Shown: piece after piece, positions 16,347-25,020 of the stretch
Position numbering within the stretch: position 1 is the first letter of the stretch
How the letters are laid out: the number at the start of each line of letters is the position of its first letter
From: CAVSSX01 sp963730735
Lineage (GTDB): Bacteria > Actinomycetota > Acidimicrobiia > Acidimicrobiales > RAAP-2
Reading direction: 5' to 3'
NCBI GenBank assembly: GCA_963730735.1
Contig: CAVSSX010000012.1
Coordinates: forward strand, 248,001-312,000
Length of the DNA: 64,000 bases
Translations under genes and position numbers: made by a program
Notes under the pieces: generated by a model
Database searches by the model: none
What the model was told of the DNA's origin: nothing
What the model saw: only the letters and a program-made list of their open reading frames with translations

Positions 16347-17567
16347 TCAGCCCTTGGTCGGCACCTTGCCGACACCGCCGGCGTACGGGGGGCCCATCTT
16401 GCAGACGGCAGCACCGAACTGACCGGTGAGGCCGGAGTGGTTCGTCGGCGAGAAGTTGTACTTGATGCCGATGAAGTTCTGGTTGTGGATCCCCTCGATG
16501 GCCTTCTGGATGGCCTGCGGCGACACCGAGTTGTACTTGGTGGCGGCGTAGTCGAAGAGCTCCAACGGCACGCTGTCGGTCGAGACGTACGTGAGGTAGT
16601 TGGTCGACAGGTTGGACGTCGCCTTGGCGTAGGCCGCCATCAGCGTGTTCTGCTGCGCCGTGAAGGTCTGCGTCGTCGAGTTGGCGCAGTTGTAGTAGTA
16701 GGCGTAGGCCTTGGGCTGGAGCGACCCCATGGCCGAGAAGCCGTCGTACCAGGCGCCGGCCGAGGCCAGGATGGTCGGCGACCAGTTGGCCGCCAGCATC
16801 GCCTGCCAGACCGGGCCGTAGCCCGAGCCGATGTTCACCACGAAGAGCTGGGCACCGGTGGCCTTCAGCGTCGAGATGACCGCCGAGTCGTCGACCGCCC
16901 CCGGAGTGATGGTCTTGGTCGCCACCACCTTGGCCTTGGGCGCCGTCTTCTTCATGTCGGCCAGCAGCGTGGCCTGCACCTGGACGTCGGCCCCGACGCC
17001 GTCGTTGATCATGGCCACCTTGGTGTAGCCCTTGGCCTTGATCCAGTTGGCCGACGCCTGCGTGTACTGCTGGATCGACGACCCCGGGCTGAACAGGTAC
17101 GGGTACTGCTTGGTGTTGGCGTACTGCGTGCCCGAGAGGTCGGCGATGACCGGCACCTTGCCCTTGGTGAACACGGCCAGCTGCTGCTGGGCGGCCGCCG
17201 GGTTGTAGGTCACGCTGATGACGGCCGAGTCCTTGTTGGCCACCATCTGGTTGGCCACCTGCACACCCTTGGTGACGTCACTGGCGTCGTCGAGGATCTG
17301 GAGCTGGACCTTGTGGCCCTCGATCCCGTTCGGGTGCTCGGCGTTGAACGCCTGCAGCGCCTCGGTGAGGCCGAGCTTGGCGAAGGTGCCGTAGGCGGCC
17401 TCGGGACCGCTCAGCGGGGTGGACACGCCGAGCGTGATGGGCCCCTTCGGGATGGGCGGATAGCTACTGGCTGCTCCGGCCACGCCGGCAACTCCAGTGC
17501 TGACGGCGGCCGTCATCACCCCTGTCAGGACGAGACCCGCCGCAGCGGCACGCACGCGCTTCTTCAT
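16347..17567 (-). CDS. ABC transporter substrate-binding protein, LivJ/LivK type
   Basis: A 406-residue secreted binding protein of the type I periplasmic fold. A basic start (MKKRVRAAAAGL) and hydrophobic core end at about residue 32 (AGAAS), a likely signal peptide. The mature protein starts with 'ITLGVSTPLSGPEAAYG', the classical Leu/Ile/Val-binding opening, and continues with DDASDVTKGVQVANQMV. The ATG at 17567 has AAGGGGGGTTCC before it; the longer frame to 17621 lacks a site. It presents cargo to the livH/livM-livG/livF importer just downstream. A second, diverged binding protein lies at 26181-27380 with no permease beside it. Confidence 0.9.
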   Translation of the reverse strand: MKKRVRAAAAGLVLTGVMTAAVSTGVAGVAGAASSYPPIPKGPITLGVSTPLSGPEAAYGTFAKLGLTEALQAFNAEHPNGIEGHKVQLQILDDASDVTKGVQVANQMVANKDSAVISVTYNPAAAQQQLAVFTKGKVPVIADLSGTQYANTKQYPYLFSPGSSIQQYTQASANWIKAKGYTKVAMINDGVGADVQVQATLLADMKKTAPKAKVVATKTITPGAVDDSAVISTLKATGAQLFVVNIGSGYGPVWQAMLAANWSPTILASAGAWYDGFSAMGSLQPKAYAYYYNCANSTTQTFTAQQNTLMAAYAKATSNLSTNYLTYVSTDSVPLELFDYAATKYNSVSPQAIQKAIEGIHNQNFIGIKYNFSPTNHSGLTGQFGAAVCKMGPPYAGGVGKVPTKG

Positions 17568-17640
17568 GGAACCCCCCTTAGTAGGCCGGTCGGCCGTACT
17601 CCCCAGATCCGCCACAATCACGACGATTTCGTGACTTGAT

Positions 17641-17653
17641 TGTTACGGTAACA
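17641..17653. promoter_or_regulatory. Palindrome TGTTACGGTAACA upstream of the binding protein
   Basis: TGTTAC-G-GTAACA is a perfect inverted repeat 74 bases upstream of the binding-protein start, in an unusually AT-rich patch. An almost identical 11-base core (TGTAACCGTAA) occurs at 27452-27462, upstream of the second binding-protein gene. This supports a shared repressor or activator site. Confidence 0.45.
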
Positions 17654-17850
17654 CGACGACAGGCGTCCGCCTAGGCACCTGTCGAAGGTTTTCCGGCATT
17701 CTTATCTTGCTTTCGCGGCCCACCGCCAAACGGGAGCGCACGGCTACCATGCCGGCGACGAAGGGGGACGTCCATGCTCACGCACCACCGGGAACGAGTC
17801 GCGTCGCCGGCGAGACGAGCGGCCGCCGACGGGCGACGGGGGCCTGATCG

Positions 17851-18835
17851 ATGGCCTTCTTCGGTTTGCGCTTCGATTTCCGGAGTCCGGCCTTCGCCGG
17901 CGTCTCCATGGCCGACCGCTACCGGTCGGCCCTCGACATGTCCGAGTGGGCCGAGGGTCTCGGGGCGGTCGTCGTCGTCCTCTCCGAGCACCACGGCTCC
18001 GAGGACGGCTACCTCCCCTCGCCCCTCACCCTGGCGGCGGCGATCGCCGGGCGGACCCACAGCGTCCGCATCAACATCGCCGCCCTCGTGGCCAGCTTCC
18101 ACGACCCGCTGCGTCTGGCCGAGGACCTGGCGGTGGTCGACCAGCTGAGCCGGGGACGGCTCGACCTGGTGCTGACCAACGGGTACGTGGCCGAGGAGTT
18201 CGAGATGTTCGGCCAACCGATCAGCCGGCGGGCCCGTCGGGTGACCGAGGCCGTGGAGGTGCTCGCGCCAGGCCTGGACCGGCGAGCCCTTCGAGTACCA
18301 GGGCCGCACGGTGCGGGTCACGCCCACGCCGTTCCAGCCGGGTGGCCCGAAGATCTCGCTCGGCGGCAGCGCCGAGCCGGCGGCCCGGCGGGCGGCCCGC
18401 ATCGCCGACGGCTTCGCCCCGTCGTCCGCTGCCGTGTGGGACTTCTACCGCGACGAGATGGCCGTGCTGGGCAAGCCCGACCCGGGGCCGCACCCCGGCG
18501 GGAGCACCGACGTCGTCTTCTTGGCCCGTGACGTCGAGGAGGGCTGGCGGCGCTTCGGCCCCCACGCCCTCCACGAGACCAACGCCTACGGCGCCTGGAT
18601 GTCGGCGGCGGGGACCGCCGGGGTCGGCGGCTACGCCCCGGTGGACGGGATCGAGGAGCTGCGGGCGGGCGGCCAGTACCGCGTGCTCACCCCCGACGAC
18701 ATGGTGGCCGAGCTCAACGCCCAGGGGCCCTTCGCCTTCGTGGCCCTGCACCCACTGGTCGGCGGCACCCCGCCCGACATGGCGTGGGAGAGCCTCCGGC
18801 TGTTCGAGCACGAGGTGCTCCCCCGCCTCGCCTGA
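17851..18835 (+). CDS. Luciferase-like (LLM) oxidoreductase, one frameshift
   Basis: A flavin/F420-dependent luciferase-like monooxygenase-family protein of about 327 residues after correction. The first part (MAFFGLRFDFRSPAF, 'LSEHHGSEDGYLPSP', DPLRLAEDLAVVDQLS) continues to TEAVEVL. A +1 at about 18263-18268 shifts the frame, and the second part resumes as QAWTGEPFEYQGRTVRV and runs to the C-terminal 'EHEVLPRLA'. Deleting one base gives VLRQAWTGEPFEY, matching the paralogue at 20209. The ATG follows GGGGGCCTGATCG. LLM enzymes use reduced F420 or FMN to reduce or oxygenate organic substrates. It is the first of four LLM genes in 5.5 kb. Confidence 0.75.
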
Positions 18836-18838
18836 CGC

Positions 18839-18870
18839 CGACGGCCGCACGGTCGGCGGCGCGGCCGTCG
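18839..18870 (+). terminator. 10-bp GC hairpin after an LLM gene
   Basis: CGACGGCCGC (18839-18848) pairs perfectly with GCGGCCGTCG (18861-18870), four bases beyond the LLM stop. It has no U-run. It separates this gene from the next LLM gene. Confidence 0.6.
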
Positions 18871-18966
18871 GACCTGTCGGACGGACGGCGAAACCGATGG
18901 CACCTGGACGCGGTTGTCATGTAGCGTCGGCCGTACAGCAGGCTTTGCGACCAGAGGGGGATTCGC

Positions 18967-20094
18967 ATGGAGTTCGGACTGTTCATTCAGGGGTACGTCC
19001 CCAACTTCCGTCGGGAGGTGGACCCCGAGGCCGAGCACCACGCGTTGATGGACGACCTCAAGATCGTCCAGGCCGCCGACAAGGCGGGCTTCAAGTACGT
19101 GTGGGCCACCGAGCACCACTTCTTGGACGAGTACTCGCACCTGTCGGCCAACGACGTCGTGCTCGGGTACCTGGCCCACGCCACCGAGCGGATCCACCTC
19201 GGCTCGGGCATCTTCAACCCGCTGCCCCAGGTGAACCACCCGGCCAAGGTGGCCGAGCGGGTGGCCATGCTCGACCACCTGTCGAACGGCCGCTTCGAGT
19301 TCGGCACCGGCCGGGGCGCCGGCAGCATCGAGATCCTGGGCTTCCTGCCCGACATGAAGGACCTGTCGGGGACCCGGGAGATCTGGGAGGACGTCATCGA
19401 GGAGTTCCCCAAGATGTGGCTCCAGGACACCTACCAGGGCTACGACGGCAAGTTCTGGTCGCTGCCGCCCCGCAAGGTCCTGCCCAAGCCCTACGGCAAG
19501 CTCCACCCGGCCATGTGGTACGCCGCCGGCAACACGTCGAGCTACGAGATGGCCGCCCGTCGGGGACTCGGGGTGCTCGGGTTCTCGGTGCAGTCCATCG
19601 ACGCCCTGGCGCCCGTGCTGGCCGCCTACAAGGGGTCCATCGGCGACGCCGAGCCGATCGGGGCCTTCGTCAACGACAACCTCATGGTGACCACCGGGGC
19701 CTACATCGCCGAGGACCGCGAGACCGCCCGCGGCTGGGCGACGCAGCCCCACTCGAGCTACCTCGGCAGCCAGGTCTACCGCTACCACGACACCTTCCCG
19801 CACCCGCCGGAAGTGCCGGTGTGGCCGGACCTCATCCCCGACGCCACCCCCGAGATGCTCGACTACTCCATCTCGGCCGGCGCCATCATCGGCAACCCCG
19901 ACGACGCGCTGGCCCAGTGCCGGCGCTGGGAGGCGGCCGGGGCCGACCAGCTGTCCTTCGGCGTGGGCTCGGCGACCACCGAGCAGATGCTCGAGACGAT
20001 CCGTCTCTTCGGTGAGCACGTCATCCCGAAGATGGACACCGACCCGGTGCACCGCACCACCCGGATGCGGGAAGCGGCGGCCGCCAAGCTGTAG
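18967..20094 (+). CDS. Luciferase-like (LLM) F420/flavin oxidoreductase, intact
   Basis: A 375-residue LLM-family enzyme. It starts MEFGLFIQGYVPNFRRE, followed by the conserved 'VWATEHHFLDEYSHLS' (the EHH substrate/flavin segment), 'RIHLGSGIFN', 'NHPAKVAERVAMLDHLS', 'FEFGTGRGAGS' and a C-terminal 'LFGEHVIPKM'. A GAGGGGGATTCGC ribosome site precedes the ATG. It likely catalyses F420-dependent reduction or flavin-dependent oxygenation of the island's substrate; cofactor choice is inference from actinobacterial context. It is the undamaged reference copy for the disrupted gene at 22172-23313, with long identical nucleotide stretches between them. Confidence 0.85.
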   Translation: MEFGLFIQGYVPNFRREVDPEAEHHALMDDLKIVQAADKAGFKYVWATEHHFLDEYSHLSANDVVLGYLAHATERIHLGSGIFNPLPQVNHPAKVAERVAMLDHLSNGRFEFGTGRGAGSIEILGFLPDMKDLSGTREIWEDVIEEFPKMWLQDTYQGYDGKFWSLPPRKVLPKPYGKLHPAMWYAAGNTSSYEMAARRGLGVLGFSVQSIDALAPVLAAYKGSIGDAEPIGAFVNDNLMVTTGAYIAEDRETARGWATQPHSSYLGSQVYRYHDTFPHPPEVPVWPDLIPDATPEMLDYSISAGAIIGNPDDALAQCRRWEAAGADQLSFGVGSATTEQMLETIRLFGEHVIPKMDTDPVHRTTRMREAAAAKL

Positions 20095-20106
20095 AGGCGA
20101 CGCAGC

Positions 20107-20141
20107 GCCCCATCGGCCGCGCTCGGCGCGGTCGATGGGGC
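20107..20141 (+). terminator. Strong hairpin after the intact LLM gene
   Basis: GCCCCATCG (20107-20115) pairs with CGATGGGGC (20133-20141), and an inner CCGCG/CGCGG stem extends it. The stem begins 13 bases after the LLM stop. No U-run is present, as with every hairpin in this window. Confidence 0.7.
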
Positions 20142-20208
20142 ATGCTGTTGGCGGAGCGGGGCGGGGGCCTCGGTCCGGGTTCCGTGAGGACCAGGGGGGG
20201 TGCCGACG

Positions 20209-21189
20209 ATGGCCATGTGCACGGCGCGGTTCAATTTGATCCAGCCGGGGCTGGAGCCCAACGAGATGTCGCAGCGCTACCAGGCGATGCTCGACATGGT
20301 CTCGGTGTTCGACGAGGCCGGGTTCGCCATGGTCACGCTGGAGGAGCACCACGGGGCGGACAACGGCTGGAGTCCCACGCCGCTCCTCAACGCCGGCCTG
20401 ATCTTCGGGCGTACGAAGAAGATCGGTGTGACCATCTCGGCCTTGTTGGTCCCGTTGCACGACCCGCTCCGGATCGCCGAGGACATCGCCGTCCTCGACC
20501 TGGCCAGCGGCGGCCGGTTGATCACCATCGCCGGCCTCGGCTACCGGCCCGAGGAGTACGCCAACCACCGCAAGGACTGGTCCAACCGGGGCAAGCTGTT
20601 CGACGAGACCATCGACGCCATGCTCAAGGCCTGGACCGGCGAGCCCTTCGAGTACCACGGTGCGACGGTCAAGGTGACGCCCCGGCCGCTCACCCAGCCC
20701 CACCCGATGCTGCTGCTCGGCGGAACGAGCAAGGTGGCGGCCCGCCGGGCGGCCCGCTTCGGCCTGCCGTTCTTCCCGGCGGCCAACCTGCCCGAGCTCG
20801 AGGCCTACTACTACGCCCAGTGTGCCGAGAACGGCACCGAGGGGTTCTGCATGATGCCGGGGACCGACACGGTGATGCTCTTCGTGGCCGAGGACCCCGA
20901 CAAGGCCTGGGCCGAGATCGGCGACTACCTGTTCGAAGAGGCCTGGACCTACCACTCGTGGCAGACCCCCGACATCAAGTCGTCGGTCCACTCGCAGGCC
21001 AAGAACCCCGAGGAGCTACGCGCCGAGGGGATCTACCAGATCGTCACGCCCGACGAGGCGGTGGCCACCGCCGCCGCGGCCGGCGACGCCGCCGCCCTCT
21101 GCCTGCACCCGATGTGCGGCGGCATGCCGATCGACCGGGCCTGGGAGGGCGTACAGCTCTTCTTGGACAAGGTCCTGCCCCGGCTCTGA
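20209..21189 (+). CDS. Luciferase-like (LLM) F420/flavin oxidoreductase
   Basis: A 326-residue LLM-family protein starting MAMCTARFNLIQPG. It shows 'VTLEEHHGADNGWSPTPL', 'TISALLVPLHDPLRIAEDIAVLD', 'YRPEEYANHRKDW' and KAWTGEPFEYHGATV, the landmarks of the same subgroup as the gene at 17851. The GTG at 20200 is too close to the G-tract AGGGGGGG, so the ATG at 20209, 8 bases beyond it, is preferred. The mycofactocin-type SDR begins 50 bases downstream and the pair is probably one transcript. A coupled F420/NAD redox step on the same intermediate is plausible. Confidence 0.85.
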   Translation: MAMCTARFNLIQPGLEPNEMSQRYQAMLDMVSVFDEAGFAMVTLEEHHGADNGWSPTPLLNAGLIFGRTKKIGVTISALLVPLHDPLRIAEDIAVLDLASGGRLITIAGLGYRPEEYANHRKDWSNRGKLFDETIDAMLKAWTGEPFEYHGATVKVTPRPLTQPHPMLLLGGTSKVAARRAARFGLPFFPAANLPELEAYYYAQCAENGTEGFCMMPGTDTVMLFVAEDPDKAWAEIGDYLFEEAWTYHSWQTPDIKSSVHSQAKNPEELRAEGIYQIVTPDEAVATAAAAGDAAALCLHPMCGGMPIDRAWEGVQLFLDKVLPRL

Positions 21190-21239
21190 CCGGGGGCCGA
21201 CAACCGACCGGCCGCCGGCCGGAGATGGGGAAGTGACCG

Positions 21240-22049
21240 ATGGGACGACTCGAGGGGAAGGTGGCCCTCGTCACCGGGGCGGCTCGGGGTCAGGGACGGG
21301 CCCACGCCGTCCGGCTGGCCGAGGAGGGGGCGGACATCATCGCCGCCGACATCTGCCGTCCGGTCGACACCGTCAAGTACGCCGCCGCCACCAGCGACGA
21401 CCTGGCCGAGACGGTACGCCTGGTCGAGAAGAGCGGGCGACGGATCGTGGCCCGAGAGGTGGACGTGCGCGACCTGCCGGGGCTGACGGCCCTGGCCGCC
21501 GACGGGGTGGCCCAGCTGTCTCGGCTCGACGTGGTGGTGGCCAACGCCGGGATCATGACCGCCGGCCGGCTCTGGGAGCTCTCCCCCGAACAGTGGCAGG
21601 AGGTCATCGGGGTCAACCTGACCGGCGTCTGGAACACCATCAAGGCCACCGTGCCGTTGCTGATCGAGCAGGGCGAGGGGGGCTCGATCATCCTCACCAG
21701 TTCGGTGGCCGGCCTCGAAGGACAGCCCTTCGTCGGTCACTACGCCGCCTCCAAGCACGGGGTGGTCGGCCTCTGCCGATCGCTGGCCAACGAGCTCGGC
21801 GAGTACAACATCCGGGTGAACTCGGTCCATCCGGTGGGGGTCAACACCGAGATGGTGAAGGATCCCGACCTCTTCCCGCTGATCACCGACGCCGCCACCA
21901 CCCTGGCCCCGTTGTTCATGAACACCCTGCCGTTCGACTTCATCGAGCCCGAGGACGTCGCCGGGCTGGTGGCCTTCCTGGCCAGCGACGAGGCCAAGTT
22001 CATGACCGGCTCGCAGGTGCCCATCGACCTCGGGACCCTGAGCCGCTGA
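21240..22049 (+). CDS. Mycofactocin-coupled-type SDR
   Basis: A 269-residue SDR with the opening GKVALVTGAARGQGRAHAVRLAEEGADII, very characteristic of the mycofactocin-coupled SDR family (TIGR03971 type). These hold NAD non-exchangeably and pass electrons to the peptide-derived cofactor mycofactocin. A family-typical insertion after the second strand (about residues 38-65) is present; the catalytic residues are S154/S155, Y168 and K172. The ATG follows GGGGAAGTGACCG. It follows the LLM gene at 20209. No mycofactocin biosynthesis gene is in the window, so the cofactor would have to be made elsewhere. Confidence 0.85.
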   Translation: MGRLEGKVALVTGAARGQGRAHAVRLAEEGADIIAADICRPVDTVKYAAATSDDLAETVRLVEKSGRRIVAREVDVRDLPGLTALAADGVAQLSRLDVVVANAGIMTAGRLWELSPEQWQEVIGVNLTGVWNTIKATVPLLIEQGEGGSIILTSSVAGLEGQPFVGHYAASKHGVVGLCRSLANELGEYNIRVNSVHPVGVNTEMVKDPDLFPLITDAATTLAPLFMNTLPFDFIEPEDVAGLVAFLASDEAKFMTGSQVPIDLGTLSR

Positions 22050-22087
22050 GCGGTCCGCCCGGCCGTACGGCCCGACCACCACGAAAT

Positions 22088-22101
22088 TGGAACGCGTACT
22101 A
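22088..22101. promoter_or_regulatory. KstR-like 14-base motif upstream of an LLM gene
   Basis: TGGAACGCGTACTA matches the published KstR core TnnAACnnGTTnnA at all fixed positions but one (GTA for GTT). It lies 71 bases upstream of the LLM start at 22172 in a locally AT-rich patch. KstR-type TetR regulators control steroid catabolism in mycobacteria and relatives. Whether a KstR homologue binds here is unknown. Confidence 0.4.
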
Positions 22102-22171
22102 GTTTTCGGCTTGACTGCAGAGAGGCAGTGGGCACCCCGCCGTGGCGGGGCCGAGTCCTAAGGGGGACGCG

Positions 22172-23313
22172 ATGGAATTCGGGCTGTTCATCCAGGGGTA
22201 CACCCCCAACTTCCGCCGGGAGGTGGACCCCGAGGCCGAGCACCACGCCTTCATGGACGACCTCGAGGTCGTCATGGCCGCCGACAAGGCCGGCTTCAAG
22301 TACGTCTGGGTGACCGAGCACCACTTCCTCGACGAGTACTCGCACCTGTCGGCCAACGACGTCGTCCTCGGCTACCTGGCCCACGCCACCGAGCGGATCC
22401 ACCTCGGCTCGGGCATCTTCAACCCGCTGCCCCAGGTCAACCACCCGGCCAAGGTGGCCGAGCGGGTGGCCATGCTCGACCACCTGTCCGAACGGCCGCT
22501 TCGAGTTCGGCACCGGCCGGGGCGCCGGCAGCCACGAGATCCTCGGCTTCCTGCCCGGCATGAAGGACCTGACGCGGGACCCGGGAGATCTGGGAGGACG
22601 TCATCGGCGAGTTCCCCAAGATGTGGCTGCAGGACACGTACGAGGGCTACGACGGCAAGTTCTGGTCGCTGCCGCCCCGCAAGGTCCTGCCCAAGCCGTA
22701 CGGCAAGCCCCACCCGGCCATGTGGTACGCCGCCGGCAACACCTCGAGCTACGCCATGGCGGCCCAGCAAGGGCCTGGGCGTGCTCGGCTTCTCGGTCGG
22801 CGTCGTTCGACGAGCTGGGCCCGGTGCTGCACGGCCTACAAGGACGACGATCGGCAACGCCGAGCCCGGTCGGCGCCTTCGTCAACGACAACGTGATGGT
22901 CACCATCGGCGGCGTTCGTGGCCGAGGACACGGCGAAGGCCGAGGCAGTCGCTGCCTGCGGCTCGCACATGACCTACCTGCAGACCAACGTCTTCCGCTA
23001 CCACGACACCTTCCCGCACCCGGCCGAGGTGCCGATACTGGCCGGAGCTGATCCCCGACGTCACCGCCGACATGCTCCCGCTACCTCCGGGCAGCCGGCA
23101 CCATCGTCGGCGACCCCGACCACGCCCTGGAGCAGTGCCCGCCGGTGGGAGTCGGCCGGGGCCGACCAGCTGGTGTTCGGGCTCGGCATGGCGAGCAAGG
23201 AGGAGACGCTCGAGATGATCCGCCTCATGGGCGAGCACGTCATCCCGAAGATCGACACCGACCCGGTGCACCGGACCACCCGGCTGCGCCAGGCGGCCGC
23301 CGACAAGCTCTAG
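22172..23313 (+). pseudogene. LLM oxidoreductase with eleven single-base insertions
   Basis: A close paralogue of the gene at 18967 (MEFGLFIQGYTPNFRRE). Aligning the two shows +1 insertions near 22488, 22574, 22772, 22801, 22832, 22849, 22867, 22911, 23034, 23081 and 23139. Removing eleven bases from the 1142-base span gives 377 codons, against 376 for the intact copy. Protein similarity continues to the last residue (HVIPKIDTDPVHRTTRLRQAAADKL-type end), and no in-frame nonsense substitution or deletion is seen. That pattern argues for sequence error; if real, it is a remarkably one-sided pseudogene. The ribosome site AAGGGGGACGCG is intact. Confidence 0.8.
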
Positions 23314-23335
23314 CCGGCGGCGCCCTCGTCGGGCG

Positions 23336-24085
23336 TCAGTGGTTCATCCCGCCGCCGTCGACCACCAAGGAGACCCCCGACACCCAGTCGGCGTGGTCGC
23401 TCAGGAGCCACAGGGCGGCCTCGCCGATGGTGCGCGGCTCGCCGAGCTTGCCCCCCGGCATCATGGCCAGCATGCCCTCGGGCATGTTCCAGCTGCGGAT
23501 CATGGGCGTGTCGATGATCCCCGGGCAGACGGCGTTCACCCGGATGTTGTTCCGGTTGTACTCCGACGCCGCCACCTTGGTGATCCCGAGCACGCCGTGC
23601 TTGGCCGCCGTGTAGTGCGGGAGCCCGGGCGCCGCCACCAGGCCGGCGCCCGACGACGTGTTGACGATGGCCCCGCCACCCTGGGCCAACATCGCGATGA
23701 GCTCGTGCTTCATGCACAGGAACGCCGCCGTCAGGTTGATCGACAGCATGCGGTTCCAACGCTCGAGGTCCAGCTCGTGGAACGGGCCGCTCTGGTCGTT
23801 GATCCCGGCGTTGTTCCACGCGGCGTCGAGGCGGCCCTGTTCGGCCACGATCCGGGCCACCAGGGCGGCCACCGCCGTCTCGTCGGTCACGTCGACCTCG
23901 ACGAAGGTCGCCCGACCTCCGGCCCGCTCGACGTCGGCCACCGTGGCCGCGCCGCCCTCGGCGTTGACGTCGACGACGTAGACGTGCGCCGCCCCCTGCT
24001 CGGCGAAGAGCACCGCCCCGGCCTGCCCGATGCCGCTCCCGGCCCCGGTGATCAGGACGACCTTCCCCTCGACCATGTCCCCCAT
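23336..24085 (-). CDS. SDR-family oxidoreductase
   Basis: A 249-residue classical SDR: TGAGSGIG at residues 13-20, NNAG at 91-94, catalytic S144/S145, Y158 and K162, and the late CPGIIDTPM segment. D39 (VVDVNAEG) suggests NAD use. The ATG at 24085 follows GAGGGGGGACGTCG, whereas the longer open frame to 24259 runs into the next gene and has no site. It converges with the disrupted LLM gene (22 bases between stops) and follows the mycofactocin-type SDR on the same strand. Likely role: alcohol or beta-hydroxyacyl oxidation in the island pathway. Confidence 0.85.
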   Translation of the reverse strand: MGDMVEGKVVLITGAGSGIGQAGAVLFAEQGAAHVYVVDVNAEGGAATVADVERAGGRATFVEVDVTDETAVAALVARIVAEQGRLDAAWNNAGINDQSGPFHELDLERWNRMLSINLTAAFLCMKHELIAMLAQGGGAIVNTSSGAGLVAAPGLPHYTAAKHGVLGITKVAASEYNRNNIRVNAVCPGIIDTPMIRSWNMPEGMLAMMPGGKLGEPRTIGEAALWLLSDHADWVSGVSLVVDGGGMNH

Positions 24086-24147
24086 CGACGTCCCCCCTCG
24101 CTGCGGTCCTGTGTCTGTTCGCTCGCCCCGGCGCCCGCCGGAGGCCC

Positions 24148-24978
24148 CTACTTGACCACGGCCCCCTGGTCGACCGGGAGCGTGATGCCGGTGATGTACC
24201 GCCCCGACTCGCCCACCAGGTACAGCACGGCCTCGCTGATGTCGTCCACCTCGAGCCACGGCTCGGGGAACAGGTTCATCGAGGTGAAGCCCTCCCGGGT
24301 GTCCTCCAGGGTCGGGGACTCGAGGTCGGGCCGGAACAGGCTGGCCATGGCGTCGTTCTCGATCATGGTCGTCCGGACGTTCCCGGGGTGGATGGAGTTC
24401 ACCCGGATGCGGTGCGGCGCCAGCTCGTGGGCGGCCGAGCGCATCAGGCCGACCAGGCCGTGCTTGGCCGCCGTGTACGCCGGGATGCCGCCCGACGACA
24501 TCAATCCCATGATCGAGCTGATCAGGATGACGCTGCCGCCCCGTCCGCCCTCGATCATGGGCTTCACCCCGGCCACCATGGTGTTGAACACCCCGGTGAG
24601 GTTGATGTCGATCACCTCACGGAACACCGCCGGCGGGCAGGTCAGGAGGGAGTCGGTCGTGCAGATGCCGGCGTTGGCGATCACGATGTCGAGCGAGCCG
24701 AACCGCTCGACCCCTTCGCCGACCGCCTTCTCCAGCGCCTGGTCGTCGCGGACGTCGGCCACCTTGGTCAGGATCCGACGCCCGGTGGCCTCGACCAGCC
24801 GGGCCGTCTCGGCCAGGTCGTCGGTCGTGGCCGGGGGGTAGTTGATGGCGTCGATCGGGGCGCACACGTCGACGGCGATGATGTCGGCGCCCTCGGCGGC
24901 CAACCGCACGGCGTGGTTGCGGCCCTGGCCGCGCGCCGCCCCGGTGATGAACGCCACCTTCCCGTCAACTGCGCCCAT
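24148..24978 (-). CDS. Mycofactocin-coupled-type SDR
   Basis: A 276-residue SDR beginning GAVDGKVAFITGAARGQGR, with the ADIIAVDVCAPIDAINYP insertion diagnostic of the mycofactocin-coupled group. Catalytic residues S154/S155, Y168 and K172 (YTAAKHG) are present. It is a paralogue of the enzyme at 21240. The ATG is preceded by AAAGGGGCACCC. It sits upstream of the SDR at 23336 and downstream of the VOC-family gene on the same strand, so three small enzymes are probably made together. Electron flow would go from substrate to bound NAD to mycofactocin. Confidence 0.85.
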   Translation of the reverse strand: MGAVDGKVAFITGAARGQGRNHAVRLAAEGADIIAVDVCAPIDAINYPPATTDDLAETARLVEATGRRILTKVADVRDDQALEKAVGEGVERFGSLDIVIANAGICTTDSLLTCPPAVFREVIDINLTGVFNTMVAGVKPMIEGGRGGSVILISSIMGLMSSGGIPAYTAAKHGLVGLMRSAAHELAPHRIRVNSIHPGNVRTTMIENDAMASLFRPDLESPTLEDTREGFTSMNLFPEPWLEVDDISEAVLYLVGESGRYITGITLPVDQGAVVK

Positions 24979-25020
24979 GGGTGCCCCTTTCGGTCGGACG
25001 GCGGCCCGGTGCCGTCGCCA

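Noticed and set aside
22172..23313. Programmed ribosomal frameshifting as an explanation for the broken genes
   Set aside because: Eleven shifts in one gene, no common slippery sequence and all of the same sign make programmed recoding implausible.
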